The notes under the pieces are model-generated. The model was given only the letters and a program-made list of their open reading frames with translations, was not told where the DNA came from and ran no database searches. A DNA stretch of 64,000 nt from Agelaius tricolor. Lineage: Eukaryota > Chordata > Aves > Passeriformes > Icteridae. The stretch covers positions 2,366,501 to 2,430,500 of the forward strand of contig JALJCS010000053.1 of the NCBI GenBank assembly GCA_023055355.1, read 5' to 3'. Of the stretch, positions 49,201 to 59,487 are shown in pieces (the stretch's first letter is position 1; the number at the start of each line of letters is the position of its first letter). The position numbers and the translations under genes were made by a program.

Positions 49201-50145
49201 AGATCACTGAAGTGTTAAGGTGGCATCTGAACAGGAATTTCAACCTTTCATTCAAGATGCATTTGAACCTGAAAATGCAAAATTACAGATTAGGTGAGGT
49301 GCATTTCGCTTAAAAATTAAAAGAGAAAAAGCAAATTTCTGCTTAAGGCTGATGATAAAACCTTGAAGGGGTTGAAAGTTACAGCTTCTTTTTAAGATTT
49401 TGGACTTTGACAAAAGGGATATTGAATGCAGTTTTATGTGAAAGAAAATAATTAACAAAGTTGATGGAAGGCAAAAGGAGAATGCATGATTGTCTCTAAC
49501 ATAGAGCAAAGGTGTGATTAACATCAAGGCTGTACATATAAAGAAGGCACTTAAGTTTAAAAAAACTTAGACCCAAAGAGAATGAAAACCAGCAGTCTTG
49601 TATGGAATGCAGAGTAGGATTATTATTTCCCAACTAAACTGTTTTCTGATTTTTTTTTTGAAGTTGGTTTCAACTGGGAAACAATGACCAATTATCAGAT
49701 TTGCTGGCACTAGTCTATTTTGTTTGAATCTTTCAGAGGAATAAATGTACCTCAGCAAAAGGATGGCAAATCTTCCACTGCCCCCAGACGCAGCACTTGG
49801 CCTGCTGTCTTCACCTGTGCCCTTCTCTAGTGCTCAACACCACTGCACAAGAAAGTTACAATTCCTCAGTAACAGCAACTAGAAAATGCCTCAGCTCTGG
49901 AAGAAGTATGAGAATCCTGTTTTCTTATATTGTGCAATCTGAACCATATTAAAATGCTGTTAATTAAGAAACAGGTCAGATTTCATAACAACCATCCTCT
50001 TGTGCAGCAGTTTCAGAGTGTGACCATCCTGTTCCTTCTGAGCTGAAGCAGGTCTGGCACCCAGGTGAGCTGGCATGGTGATATTTGAGAAGGATGGGAT
50101 GCAAGTGAGGTCTTTGCTTGCTGGCTGACACCTCATATGATACAA
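46273..50145. other. Unique sequence, nothing seen
   Basis: About 3.9 kb of AT-rich DNA without recognised genes or repeats. Confidence 0.5.
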
Positions 50146-50390
50146 TTTTTTTTACTTAAAACAATGGTTGACCGGGATTTTTTTGTTTTTTACGTTTTTG
50201 GGGGTTTCTTGGTTTTATTTTTTTTTTCCTTTGGGGAAAGGCGGTTTGTTTTTTGTCTTTTTTTTATTTTTTGTTGGTTTGGTTTGGTTTGGTTGGTTTT
50301 TTTTTTTTTGTGGGTTTTTTTGTTTGTTTTTTGGTTTTGGGTTTTTTTGTTGTTTGTTTGTTTTTATTGGTTTTTTTAGCCACTTTTAAA
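50146..50390. repeat. T-rich / GGTTT-rich low-complexity tract
   Basis: About 245 bases of T runs mixed with GGTTTGGTTTGG, GGGGGTTTC and TTGTTTGTTTG. Phe-rich open frames across it are compositional. Confidence 0.9.
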
Positions 50391-53300
50391 TTTAGTTCTC
50401 AGTTCTTCTATTCCTGACAGTGACAGATTTCATCATGCTTTTTCCTCTATGACAGGAAGGCAGTATGCACAATGCAAAATTTGGAAAATGCTGAGAGAAA
50501 ACAAGATAGAAGAAATATGTGGGCAATACTGGGTACAAATTTCCTTGGAAAATCACACATAAAATTTATTTTTATGTTTTTTAAGGCAAATGAATCTTCA
50601 TTTTTGAAGTATTTAAGACCACCCTTTGCTGGCACAATCCTAGCCCTAAAAGCTTCTTGATTGAGAAGAAAGAGAAAACATCAGCTCAACAGCTTCCTCT
50701 GCCATACAATAAATCAAACAGCCTCAGAGTATTGGAGTTATGTAAATGGCTTGGGGGAAATGCAATTGTCTGCTCCTGCCCTCTTGGCATGTGTCATTTC
50801 CACAGAGTTATTGATATTTCTGCAGGCCCTGATGACTGTCACTGCTGTTACAAGTCAGTGGAGCTCAACAATGCTGGGCAGGCCCAGAGTCTGGAGCCTG
50901 TCCTGCCATGGAGCCACTGCCAGATTCCTTCAGAGGAGAGCCTGAAAGGTGGGAAGCAAGGGAAAACTAACATGACAATTTTGACTGTCTATTTCCATTG
51001 CTGACTGTAATTTCCAAACTTGGCGCTTCCACTCCACTCTTTTTTTTTTTTTTTTTTTCTGGAAAGGCCATAAAGGAAACCTGCTGGTTGGTGGTAGTGC
51101 TTCTGCACTCTCTGTGACAAAATAATGCTCAGGCATTCTTCTGATATTATAGCCACCTGCTTTAAATTTGTCACCAGTTTCAAATACTTACCAAATAATC
51201 CATTAGAAAGGTTATTTTGATTCTTCCCCAGTTATCTCAGCTATCAGGAATTCTTTTCCTTCATCCCATCATCAGCATTTAATTTATTTGTTTGTTTGTT
51301 TATTTTTTTATTATGTTCAAATTTGATGAAACTCTTTCAGATTGTCTGATTTTGTTGAACCAATATGCCTGTAAAGCCTGAATGGTCCCTAATTAAGTCT
51401 TGCTACATGTAATAATATGCAGAGTGGCTCTTATTCAACAATGAAGGCTGAAAATTTTGCACTGGCAAGCAAAGAAACATTGGTGATGCTCCAATTTAAA
51501 GCAATTTTAAATCCCTTCTGTCCATGAGAGAAATGTCTTATATTTCAGGAAGAAAACAGAATGTGGAATGCAAGATTACATTAATTTTAATCCTTATCAT
51601 GGATGTTTCAGTACCGTGATGAAAGTGACCTTTCCATTGCTTTTTGAAAATCACATGGCTGCTTTGTTGTTTCTCTGACAGCATACCTGCTTTTATAAAC
51701 TTCCTGAAGTTGGTAGGCATGTGTCAGTGTTGGCTATTTTCATGACTTCCATTGAAACTACTATGGTTTTCCACATGGGCTGATCCCTCTTTATATCATT
51801 CTTTCACCCCTGTGCCTCATTTCCTGTATCCCCTTCCACAGTTTAGTGCATTACTCACCTTCACCACATCACCCCAGGTGCTGCCTCCCCCGTCTCGGCC
51901 TGCAGAGCAGTACTCAGTTGTTATTCCCACAGATGGGCTGTGGCACACACAGTTTGCCACAGAAAACATTAATTGAAGCCAAACTGTGTCAAATGGAAGT
52001 TATTTCTAGCATTTTCTTGCCACAGCATAATGTTGCTTATTCTTATAACATATAGTGCCATTGGGAGTCAGTGAGCATCAGGCTCTTAATTACCTTCAGA
52101 GAATATAGTCCCTGGTAAGTAATTATTCCCTCAAAACATTTAATTCTGAGAGGTGAAACAGTGGATAAACCATAAATACGTGCAAATGCATTTTCCCAAG
52201 CCCATTTTGCTGGTATATGCTTGCAAGCCTTGAAGCTGTGAACATGCTGTACATGTTTCTACATGCTGTAGAAACAAAGTCTTTTTCAAGGCATGAAGTG
52301 ATGGTGTACCCTGGCCACCTGGGAAGATAAACCACAGCCAAATTGCTTCTTTTAGGAGCATTCATATCCAAAAATGAATCAAAGATGGATAGCCAAGACA
52401 GTCTTTTCAGTAACACCAGAATGACAAATGCCTAAGCCTTCCCTTTTTCATGCCTTCAGCCCAAGAGCAGTGTTAAAATTTAAAAGCTCTAAAGAACTGA
52501 TGGATGGACACATGCATCAGAAATTAAATTAAAGGAAAGAAAAAGAGCATTTGATGAAGTGGAGCTATTGCTTGAGAGTCAAATATATATAGATAGAAAA
52601 GTGGGCCAAGTATTCTTTATAGATCTTTATTTCTGTTAATGTCTGTTTTGAAGAATGATTACTAACAGTAATAGGGAGGATTTTTTCTGAAAGCCAAGAA
52701 TAAAATAGTTAATCAGAATTTCTGGAAATTAAGAAACGTGATTTCTAGGTGTCACCCATGGCTTTGAAGATCAGCTTTCATTTCCCCAGCTCTATGATAT
52801 TAACACTGCTTTTAAAACAACAGTAGGTGTGTGCTAAAGCTTCTTCACCAGATCTGTTTGTTAAAGTTTACTGTCATCTGGCATCTGGAAACAGAAGTTC
52901 TGTTCCTCATACTGTCCTATTTTTTCAAAATTGAGAAATTCCTTAGAATGAATTCTTAATAATTAGGCTGAACACCAAAGGAGTGACTCAGAAACAGCCA
53001 CACAAAAATAAAAGCCCTGCTTCTGTCTGTGCATGCTTCCCAGCAGACTCTGAGATGACAGAGAGGTCATTCACTCTGTCACACAACCAACAGCCTGTCC
53101 TTGCAGGAGTCTGTGGCTGAGTTTAGTGCCTCAGAGCACTAACACAAGTTCAGTGTTTAATGAAGAAGATCTTCACTTAAAGAAAATTTCCATCTTCAAA
53201 TGCCCAGATCTTATCAAGATTTAAAATCTCCTTTCCTCCCAGTTAATCCTGTGACTCACTACTTAATTTGGTGGACAGGTTAAATTTTCCTTTTAAAGGA

Positions 53301-54234
53301 TTATTGAATTACTCTGTCCAGTCTAGAGACACTGGCATTCCCTGAATACACCTGTGTAGAACCTTATTCCATCCAGAAGCAAACAGACTAGTCAATGGAG
53401 CCACTAATTATCTGAACTATTAATTGATGACTAAACCATATTGTGGGAAGCACTGACTTTCAGTTGGGCAAATACTGTTCATGTGTACTGTTTGTACTTT
53501 GTATGACCACGTAGTCTACGACACACAAAGGAAGAGGCATGAAAATAGTGCTATCTTGTTTGCAACCAGGAGATGGTCAGGCTCCTGATCAGAGATTTCA
53601 AGGAAAATCTGCTTGGCAAGGTTAGTCACAGTGCAGGCTGTGATTGTGCCCACTCCAGCACAGAATCAGGCTGCTTTTGGATCTGGTACTTGGGCTAGAT
53701 CTTCCTGCATTACTACAGGATAATCCTTAGATCACTACAAAGCTGGCAGGAAGAAACAACAGTCAAGATGGCTGTGCTCATCCCTGGAGGATGACAAATC
53801 ATATGGTTTTAAAAAGCACTCTCTGGCTACAGTAATTTATTTTGAAAAGCAAACCAGAGGAAAAAACCCCAGCACATCTCTGCTCAAAAATACCCCCAGA
53901 GCGTGGGGAGCTTGGAAGGACTTAGGAGGGACAAGAATAGAACTGGCTGTCCTGATGGCATTGATTGATAGCACCCTTTGACCAAAAACCAGCTAAAACC
54001 AAACCAGCAAAATCAAGCCAAGCCGACCCACACAACCAGCACTGTACTTTCTTTTGGAGATACTGGCATAGGGTTCAGCCTGGAAGAGGATAATTCCATA
54101 CCCAAGTCCTTGTTGTACTAAAATTGCAGGAATTTTAGCAGAATATGAAGGCACAGGCTTAAGGCAAAGAGGGGAAGGGGAAAGACATCAAGAAGAGGAG
54201 AAAGCAGTGCCCAGAGACTGCGTGGGGGAAACAG
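50391..54234. other. Unique sequence downstream of the Topors-like gene
   Basis: No gene recognised. A small 9-bp-arm palindrome lies at 52255-52275, and an A/C-rich scrap (AAACC, AAGCC) at about 53985-54030. Confidence 0.5.
51040..51058. repeat. Poly(T) run (19 T)
   Basis: An uninterrupted T run; it could be the A tail of a minus-strand retrocopy, but none was recognised. Confidence 0.9.
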
Positions 54235-54240
54235 TTTATT
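54235..54240 (-). terminator. Polyadenylation signal of the Topors-like gene
   Basis: AATAAA on the minus strand lies about 60 bases past the stop at 54300-54302 and about 160 bases past the earlier in-frame stop. This is the expected place for 3' end formation of a short single-coding-exon gene. The cleavage site was not identified. Confidence 0.5.
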
Positions 54241-54402
54241 TCCTTTTTCTCCAAAAAGGAGGAGAAATAATGCAGGAGCCCTGCTAGTGATGCTGTCCGT
54301 CAGGGTGGCCTCTTGTAGGCCTGGGGAGAGGCCTGGCATCTGGGGTCTCTCCTCTTTGGGGGACACTGGAACCTCCCAGTTCTGTGAGCTGTCCCTGCCC
54401 TG

Positions 54403-55120
54403 TCAGGGTGTGGAGGGGCTGCCCTGGGCAGAGGGACCTGCCACCAGCACCACCTCCTGTCCCAGATCCTCCTGGGGCTGGTCCCACTCTGGGGGGATGG
54501 GCAGACGTGGGGAGTAGTGGGGACCCTCACAAAGGGCAGCGTCCCTTGTGCCAGCTTCTTCCTTCTCCACAGAGACTGTAAGGCTGCTGGTGGGAGCATC
54601 CATGGCCATCCATGAGCAGGAGCTTGAGGATCTGGAGCTGCTGGAGCTGTTGCTGGCTGTTGGGCTGTCATCCTCATCCTCATCCGTGGCAGTGTGGGAG
54701 TGCAGCAGCCTCTGGGCCCCTGGGCTGCAGTGTGTCACAATGATGTTGATGGTGCCATGGACCAGTGGCACTGTGTGCTCCTCCAGGATGCCCTGCAAAC
54801 TCTGGATGATGACCTCCTGGTCTGGGCCATGGGTGAAGACACAGTGCATGATGAAGCACAATGTGCTCTCTATCAGCCACCATTGGTCCCCGTACATGCT
54901 CTCCCTTCTCTGCTGTGGCCAAGTCCGCACAGGGGCCAGGACATGCTGCTGTTGATGGAAAAGTTCTGCCCACACCTCAGGCAGGACAATGCCCATGGCC
55001 TGGAATGGTGTGTCCCATGGAGAAGATGGACAGAAAACCACAGGAGGATGGGAGCTGTTCTCATTCAGGCTGCCGAGAGCTCTCCCTCCCTGGCTGCTGC
55101 CATCTAGCAGCTCCTCAGGG
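54403..55120 (-). CDS. Downstream domain of the Topors-like gene, in a shifted frame
   Basis: This frame is open from the break near 55114-55120 to the stop at 54403-54405. It begins PEELLDGSSQGG, followed by a linker, then VWAELFHQQQHVL, YGDQWWLIESTL and IIQSLQGILEEHTVPLVHGT, which look like amphipathic helices around aromatic anchors. Next come DEDEDDSP, a serine run and a proline/glutamate-rich tail. The acidic-plus-serine pattern is also typical of the Topors-like proteins I recall. The internal Met at 55041 is probably not a natural start, because recognisable sequence continues upstream of it without a start codon. It is best read as the second part of the same gene, not as a separate one. 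Confidence 0.6.
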
Positions 55121-55331
55121 CTGTGATGGATGTCTCCAGATAGTCGTCTTCTCCATGATCAGAAAATCGGACAGTCACTATTGTTCTTCTGCAGAGTGGG
55201 CACACTGGATTTCTCTGTGTCCACCGCAGGATACAGCCCAGACAAAACTGGTGGTGACAGGGCAGAGTAGAAGCCACGTCCTCACAAGTGTCCTGGCAGA
55301 TGGCGCAGTTGCTGTTGCTCTCTGTGGACAT
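55104..55331 (-). CDS. RING-HC domain frame of the Topors-like gene (75 codons)
   Basis: The frame encodes 75 residues with a textbook C3HC4 RING: Cys9 and Cys12, Cys25, His27, Cys30, Cys33, Cys44 and Cys47, with family-typical spacing (C-x2-C-x12-C-x-H-x2-C-x2-C-x10-C-x2-C). Ile11 and Trp37 occupy the usual E2-contact positions. All eight zinc ligands are present, so this part could fold and bind an E2 if translated. The frame ends at residue 75 right after ...DDYLETSITA, where the downstream domain continues in another frame. The start has A at -3, a fair vertebrate initiation context. A 75-residue product would be a bare RING without its partner domain. Confidence 0.8.
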   Translation of the reverse strand: MSTESNSNCAICQDTCEDVASTLPCHHQFCLGCILRWTQRNPVCPLCRRTIVTVRFSDHGEDDYLETSITALRSC

Positions 55332-55340
55332 TTTTGTGCT

Positions 55341-55550
55341 CTGCAGCAGGGTCGTGGAGAGATAAGGATCAGGGGCTGTTTGCCCTCACTGCGGTCACCT
55401 CCCGCAGGAGGGAGAGGCCATGGGCACTGGCTGTCCTGGGGCAGGGAGGAAGAAGTGCCAGGCCCCTGGAGAAGGCCACCCTCCCAGCTCCCTGAGTCCC
55501 GTCACACACCCCACAGCCGCCCCAGAGGGACATTTTCCCTCACAGCTCAC
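55341..55550 (-). other. Candidate 210-bp intron in the 5' UTR of the Topors-like gene
   Basis: Ten bases upstream of the ATG the minus strand has a strong 3' splice site: a pyrimidine-rich run and CTGCTGCAG followed by AG. About 210 bases further upstream is GAGG/GTGAGC, a good donor. The pair would define a GT-AG intron placing the whole coding region in one downstream exon. This is an inference from splice-site consensus only. Confidence 0.35.
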
Positions 55551-55551
55551 C

Positions 55552-58500
55552 CTCAGTGCTGCATCTGCAGTGCTTGGCTGCCTGAAGCAGGCAGGGCAGT
55601 GAGACAGGAGTGATGGCTCTGAGACTGGCACCAAGATCTGGCAGTAACAGCCACCACCCAGCACTAGAGCAGCCTGCCTTGATCCTCCACTCCACAATGT
55701 TGCTTGGATGGAGTTCAGGCTGAAGCCAGACTGGCCCAGGCTCTTTTGTGTCAGAATTTAAGTAGTGAGGAATAAGAGTTCCCAATCCATCTGCCCATGA
55801 TGTCACAGCTTGGTGGCAGCAGCCACCATATCCCTGTGCTGTCACAGAAGTCCTTCTCCCCCTGCAGGGACATGACAGCAGTTAGAACTGGGGAGCTCAT
55901 ACTGGAGACCCAATCCTTTTTCTCATGAGGATTGTCTGGCAGGGACGAGGTTTCCCAGCAAGGTTTTTGACATCTCTGTTTGGGAGCTTCATGTCCCAGC
56001 TGGACAAAGTACTTTGTCTAACCACAGCACCAACCTTGCTTTGAGCAGAAGGTTGAACCAGAGGTCACCGGCACTCACGTCTGTTCTGTGATTTTTCCCT
56101 AATCCTGTGAGAAAAATCAAGTGTAAGATGGTGATCAGCACAGTCCATATCAGCAACTTTAGAGCAGGTAAAAAAATATTGGGGTTTGGATTCACATTCT
56201 GTTCTTTTGCAGCACTTGTCAATGTGTGAATTTCTCTCTTCACACAGCCTTGTCCCACGCTGCAGCTCCACCTCCCTGGCAGTGCAGCAGATGAGTTCAA
56301 ACTCAGATTGTCAAAAGTACTTCCCTCTGGATTGATGGATAAACTAATCATGAGGGATGTTTGCAGCAGACTAATCATCAACTCCCAGGGCTTTCCTATA
56401 GTCTAGGCAGTGAATTCTGCCCACGTAACCCTGTGGATGGGAGCAGGTATTAAATCTTTTTGTTTGCATAGCAAAATGCTTGGTTTTATTTGAGATCCAC
56501 TTAGTAGTGTAGAGAGACTGCTGTTCAGGAGAAACTTTAGAAAAGAAAGTATTTGCTTGGATTTTACTTTCTGAGGGAGTCAAACTCTCCTTGGGCAGCA
56601 AGGATTGGACTGTGAAGATTGTTTCTGCCACACACTGCAGGACAGTGACAGTCTGGCTCTTTCTAAGTTTTGTTGGGTGTCCAACAAAATTGGAAAAAAT
56701 TTTTGGGGAGTGGCTTGGTGAGGAAACTTGGGTGCTGTTTGTGAATGAAAGTGTATTTGATCCATGCTAATGTCAGAGATGGGCTCAGGAAAAAGACTCT
56801 ATTAAAAAGACTACAAAAAAAAAACCCACCAAAAAGTGTATAAGAAACCTTATTAGCAGTATTTTCTTACAAAGGTGTTTTTAGCAATGTTTTTCATTCT
56901 GTTAATTTTGTCATTTTACTCCTATTTTTTATTTTTTATGTACCAAGTCTGCAAAATTGCTGGGTTGTGATTCACCTCAAGCTTGAATTCCTCCTTATCT
57001 GGTTTTCAGCGATCTTCCAGTTGGATTTTCCTTATTTCTCCTTCTTCTTCTTTAAGAAATGGAACTTTACATATAAATGCCTTCTGTCACAGGGCATTAA
57101 ACATACCCATATCTTGCTGGATCAAAAGCAAGGGGATTTAATGTTGGGGTTTTTTCTGGGCCCATTAATTATAAAACACACGTGGATTCTGAGGGGTGAG
57201 AAAAGTAATCAAATATTCAATGGCATCTGTTTTCTGTTTATTGGGCATGAACCTTCCAAGAAAATATGTAAGGCAATGACAAAAGAGTTTTTTTTCCATG
57301 GCTCCATAATCTCAGGCACAGCAACCTGGGGGCAGGACTGAGCTTGTACTTCAGTGACTCCTATCACATCTGCTCCACTGAAATGTCATTTCTAAGCAAA
57401 GCTTAGCTGCTGACAGGTTGGGTTTGTGCAGATTCTTTAGTACATATCTGGGCTTTAAAGCGGCTTTCTGCTCCCATTGCTGGAGTGGCTGATTTGAACT
57501 CCTGAAGAGAATGAACTTTTTTTTTTTAGGATGCTAAAATAAAATTTTTAGTACTGCGGGAAAAGCATGAGCAATGGGATTGCATTTTCCCACCCATTTA
57601 TGAATTTTTAACTTATTTTAATGCTGAAAACATTTCTGTGATAGCTTCACAATTCTGCTGGCTTTCCTCTGCCATCTGCCCCCATCAGTGGTGGAGTGGG
57701 AAGGGTCAGAGCAAGTGGTGGGACTCTGTTTTTTCCTCACCTGAGGAGGGTAAGGGTGAGCCTGAGGCACTCAGCTCTCTCTGCACCTTTGATCAGATAA
57801 CTCTGCTGTTTGAAAAAGCACTGCAGCGTTTCCTACCAGCTGATATCCCCCAGGCTCTGCTTGAACCAGGCCCTGAAGCACACCCACCTGACATTCATGA
57901 GTGCCCTTTCTGCCTTCCAGATTTACTGATACTGGCACGGCTAGAGCTGCATGGGGCTGGGACTGTGCCCCCAGCCATCTCTAATGCCATTGCCATGGCT
58001 GGCAGCAGGCACCTTTGGTTCTCTGGTGGGTGCAGGTTGTCTCTAGCACTGACAAGCTGCCTAGGCTGCAAAACTCCCCTGAGCATTGCTCTGTTTTCTA
58101 TTGACCTCCATTTCTTCTGAATGCAAAGTTGCCTGTGGCTTTGCCATCTGTTCAGGTGGCGGCAGCTCTTGTCTAAGAATCCTGTATGTGTGTTATATCC
58201 ATTTATAATGTGGATGTGTGTGTGCATGTTTGCTAGGCTGTGAGAGGTTTTACACACATGCACCTTTTGTTACAACTTCTGCCTTTTTGTGAAAAATAAA
58301 GGAAAAGAGGATAACTGTGTTCTGAAATAAGCTCCTTTGTGTTTGAGCATGGGAATGGCACAGCCTGCAAAGAAAGTATTGTTGTATTAAATGGAACGTG
58401 CTCAAAGTTCCTCCTACAGTTCTAATTCAGAGTCTGAAACTATTTTCTAATTTACTCAGATGAAAGTCAGGTTTTCCCAAAAGATTGTTTCCTGTTTCAG

Positions 58501-59324
58501 AGTTTTAAAAAAGCTGGATTTTTTGGAGTTAACATATTTTAGGTAGAATTTATGGCCATATTAGACCAGGTCCTCAGAGATGTAAAAGTATTTCTCATCT
58601 GTTTCAAATTCTGAATAGGCACCCTTCAGTCAGAGAAGTTCCCACTCATTGGATATCAGCTATCTTTAGTTTTTTCAAAAGCTGGTCTCTCATGAGAGTG
58701 CCTGCATGGAAAAGAGACTCTGCTGTGAAAGGTGCCCTTCATTCATGCAGAGGTGGAAGTACCAATTTGTATATTGGCTATTTCTCCACATATACATTAC
58801 TTAATGGCAGTTTTGGAATGATTTTCTGTATGACTGAGTAGGTAATAGCATTGTCTTCCTTTTTTTGCCCTCAGTGCCAAGAAAACTCAAATCATAAACA
58901 GTAGGAAGTCAGACTGTGGATTATCTCTCTTTTGAAAATAAATTGGTAAAGCATATCTACTGAAAATATGATATGTTTGTGATTAATTCCTCACAAAATC
59001 TATCTGAACTAAGGTAGATAAGCAAATTACTTTGAAGGGGCATGAAATGCAACTGTTCAGATGTTCTATTTAAGTTGTTTGCTTTCTGTTTTGACTCCTT
59101 CTCCAGCTGCACAGAACTTAGTGAAAAACAGAGTGGAAATTAAACTTTATATCCCACACCACGAGAAAGCTTGGTGACAAAGACAGCCCCAAGTGCTTGT
59201 AGTTACCTACACATTTTGCCTCTGTACTTCCATTTTCTACCTCAAAAGAGAAACTGTCAGAATTCTAATGCTGTGAGAGTGGCTGCTACCTGTTTTAAAA
59301 GTTAATGCTGTAGTAAGTTGTACA
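55552..59324. other. Upstream flank of the Topors-like gene and unique sequence
   Basis: The first few hundred bases are moderately GC-rich and could hold the gene's promoter and noncoding exon. The rest shows no recognised gene. A 160-codon plus frame at 57638-58120 has no recognisable domain. Confidence 0.45.
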
Positions 59325-59487
59325 GAGGGGTTTAGATTCTCCATCCTTGAAGATACTGAAAAGCCATCCAGGAATATCCTGGACAGCAGGCTCAAATTGT
59401 CCCTGCTTGAGCAAGGAGGTTGGGTCAGAACTGCAGAGGTCCCTTCCAGCCACCACCAACCTGCTATTCTCTGAAAACTCTTGAAGT
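59325..59487 (+). mobile_element. CR1 3' end, plus strand
   Basis: TTAGATTCTCCATCCTTGAAG, CCTGCTTGAGCAAGGAGGTT and GAGGTCCCTTCCAGCC lead to CTGCTATTCTCTGAA, a diverged terminal repeat. Confidence 0.7.

Larger units (their letters stand above)
54300..55331 (-). pseudogene. Topors-like RING E3 ubiquitin ligase, frameshifted (pseudogene or sequencing indel)
   Basis: The region reads as one intronless coding unit broken by at least one frame change. It starts at the ATG at 55331 (A at -3) with a complete C3HC4 RING. The first frame stops at 55104-55106. A second frame, offset by one base, continues with a conserved-looking helical domain (VWAELF..., YGDQWW..., IIVTHCS), an acidic-to-serine stretch (DEDEDDSP then poly-Ser) and a proline-rich end, stopping at 54403-54405. 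A third frame carries a basic end (PPKRRDP...YKRPP) up to a stop at 54300-54302. This order matches, as I remember it, the short Topors-like E3 ligases that are numerous in songbirds; such proteins would transfer ubiquitin in the nucleus. A polyadenylation signal lies about 60 bases downstream. The RING itself is undamaged, so a recent loss or an assembly indel are both possible. Assignment to the RING class is firm; assignment to Topors-like is from memory. Confidence 0.75.

Noticed and set aside
50137..50389. Phe-rich membrane-protein-like frames
   Set aside because: Translation of a T-rich low-complexity tract.
54861..55613. Plus-strand 250-codon open frame antisense to the Topors-like gene
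   Set aside because: It is the complement of a GC-rich coding region, has no recognisable domain, and the minus strand carries the perfect RING.
57638..58120. Plus-strand 160-codon frame
   Set aside because: No recognisable domain, and the composition is typical of chance frames.
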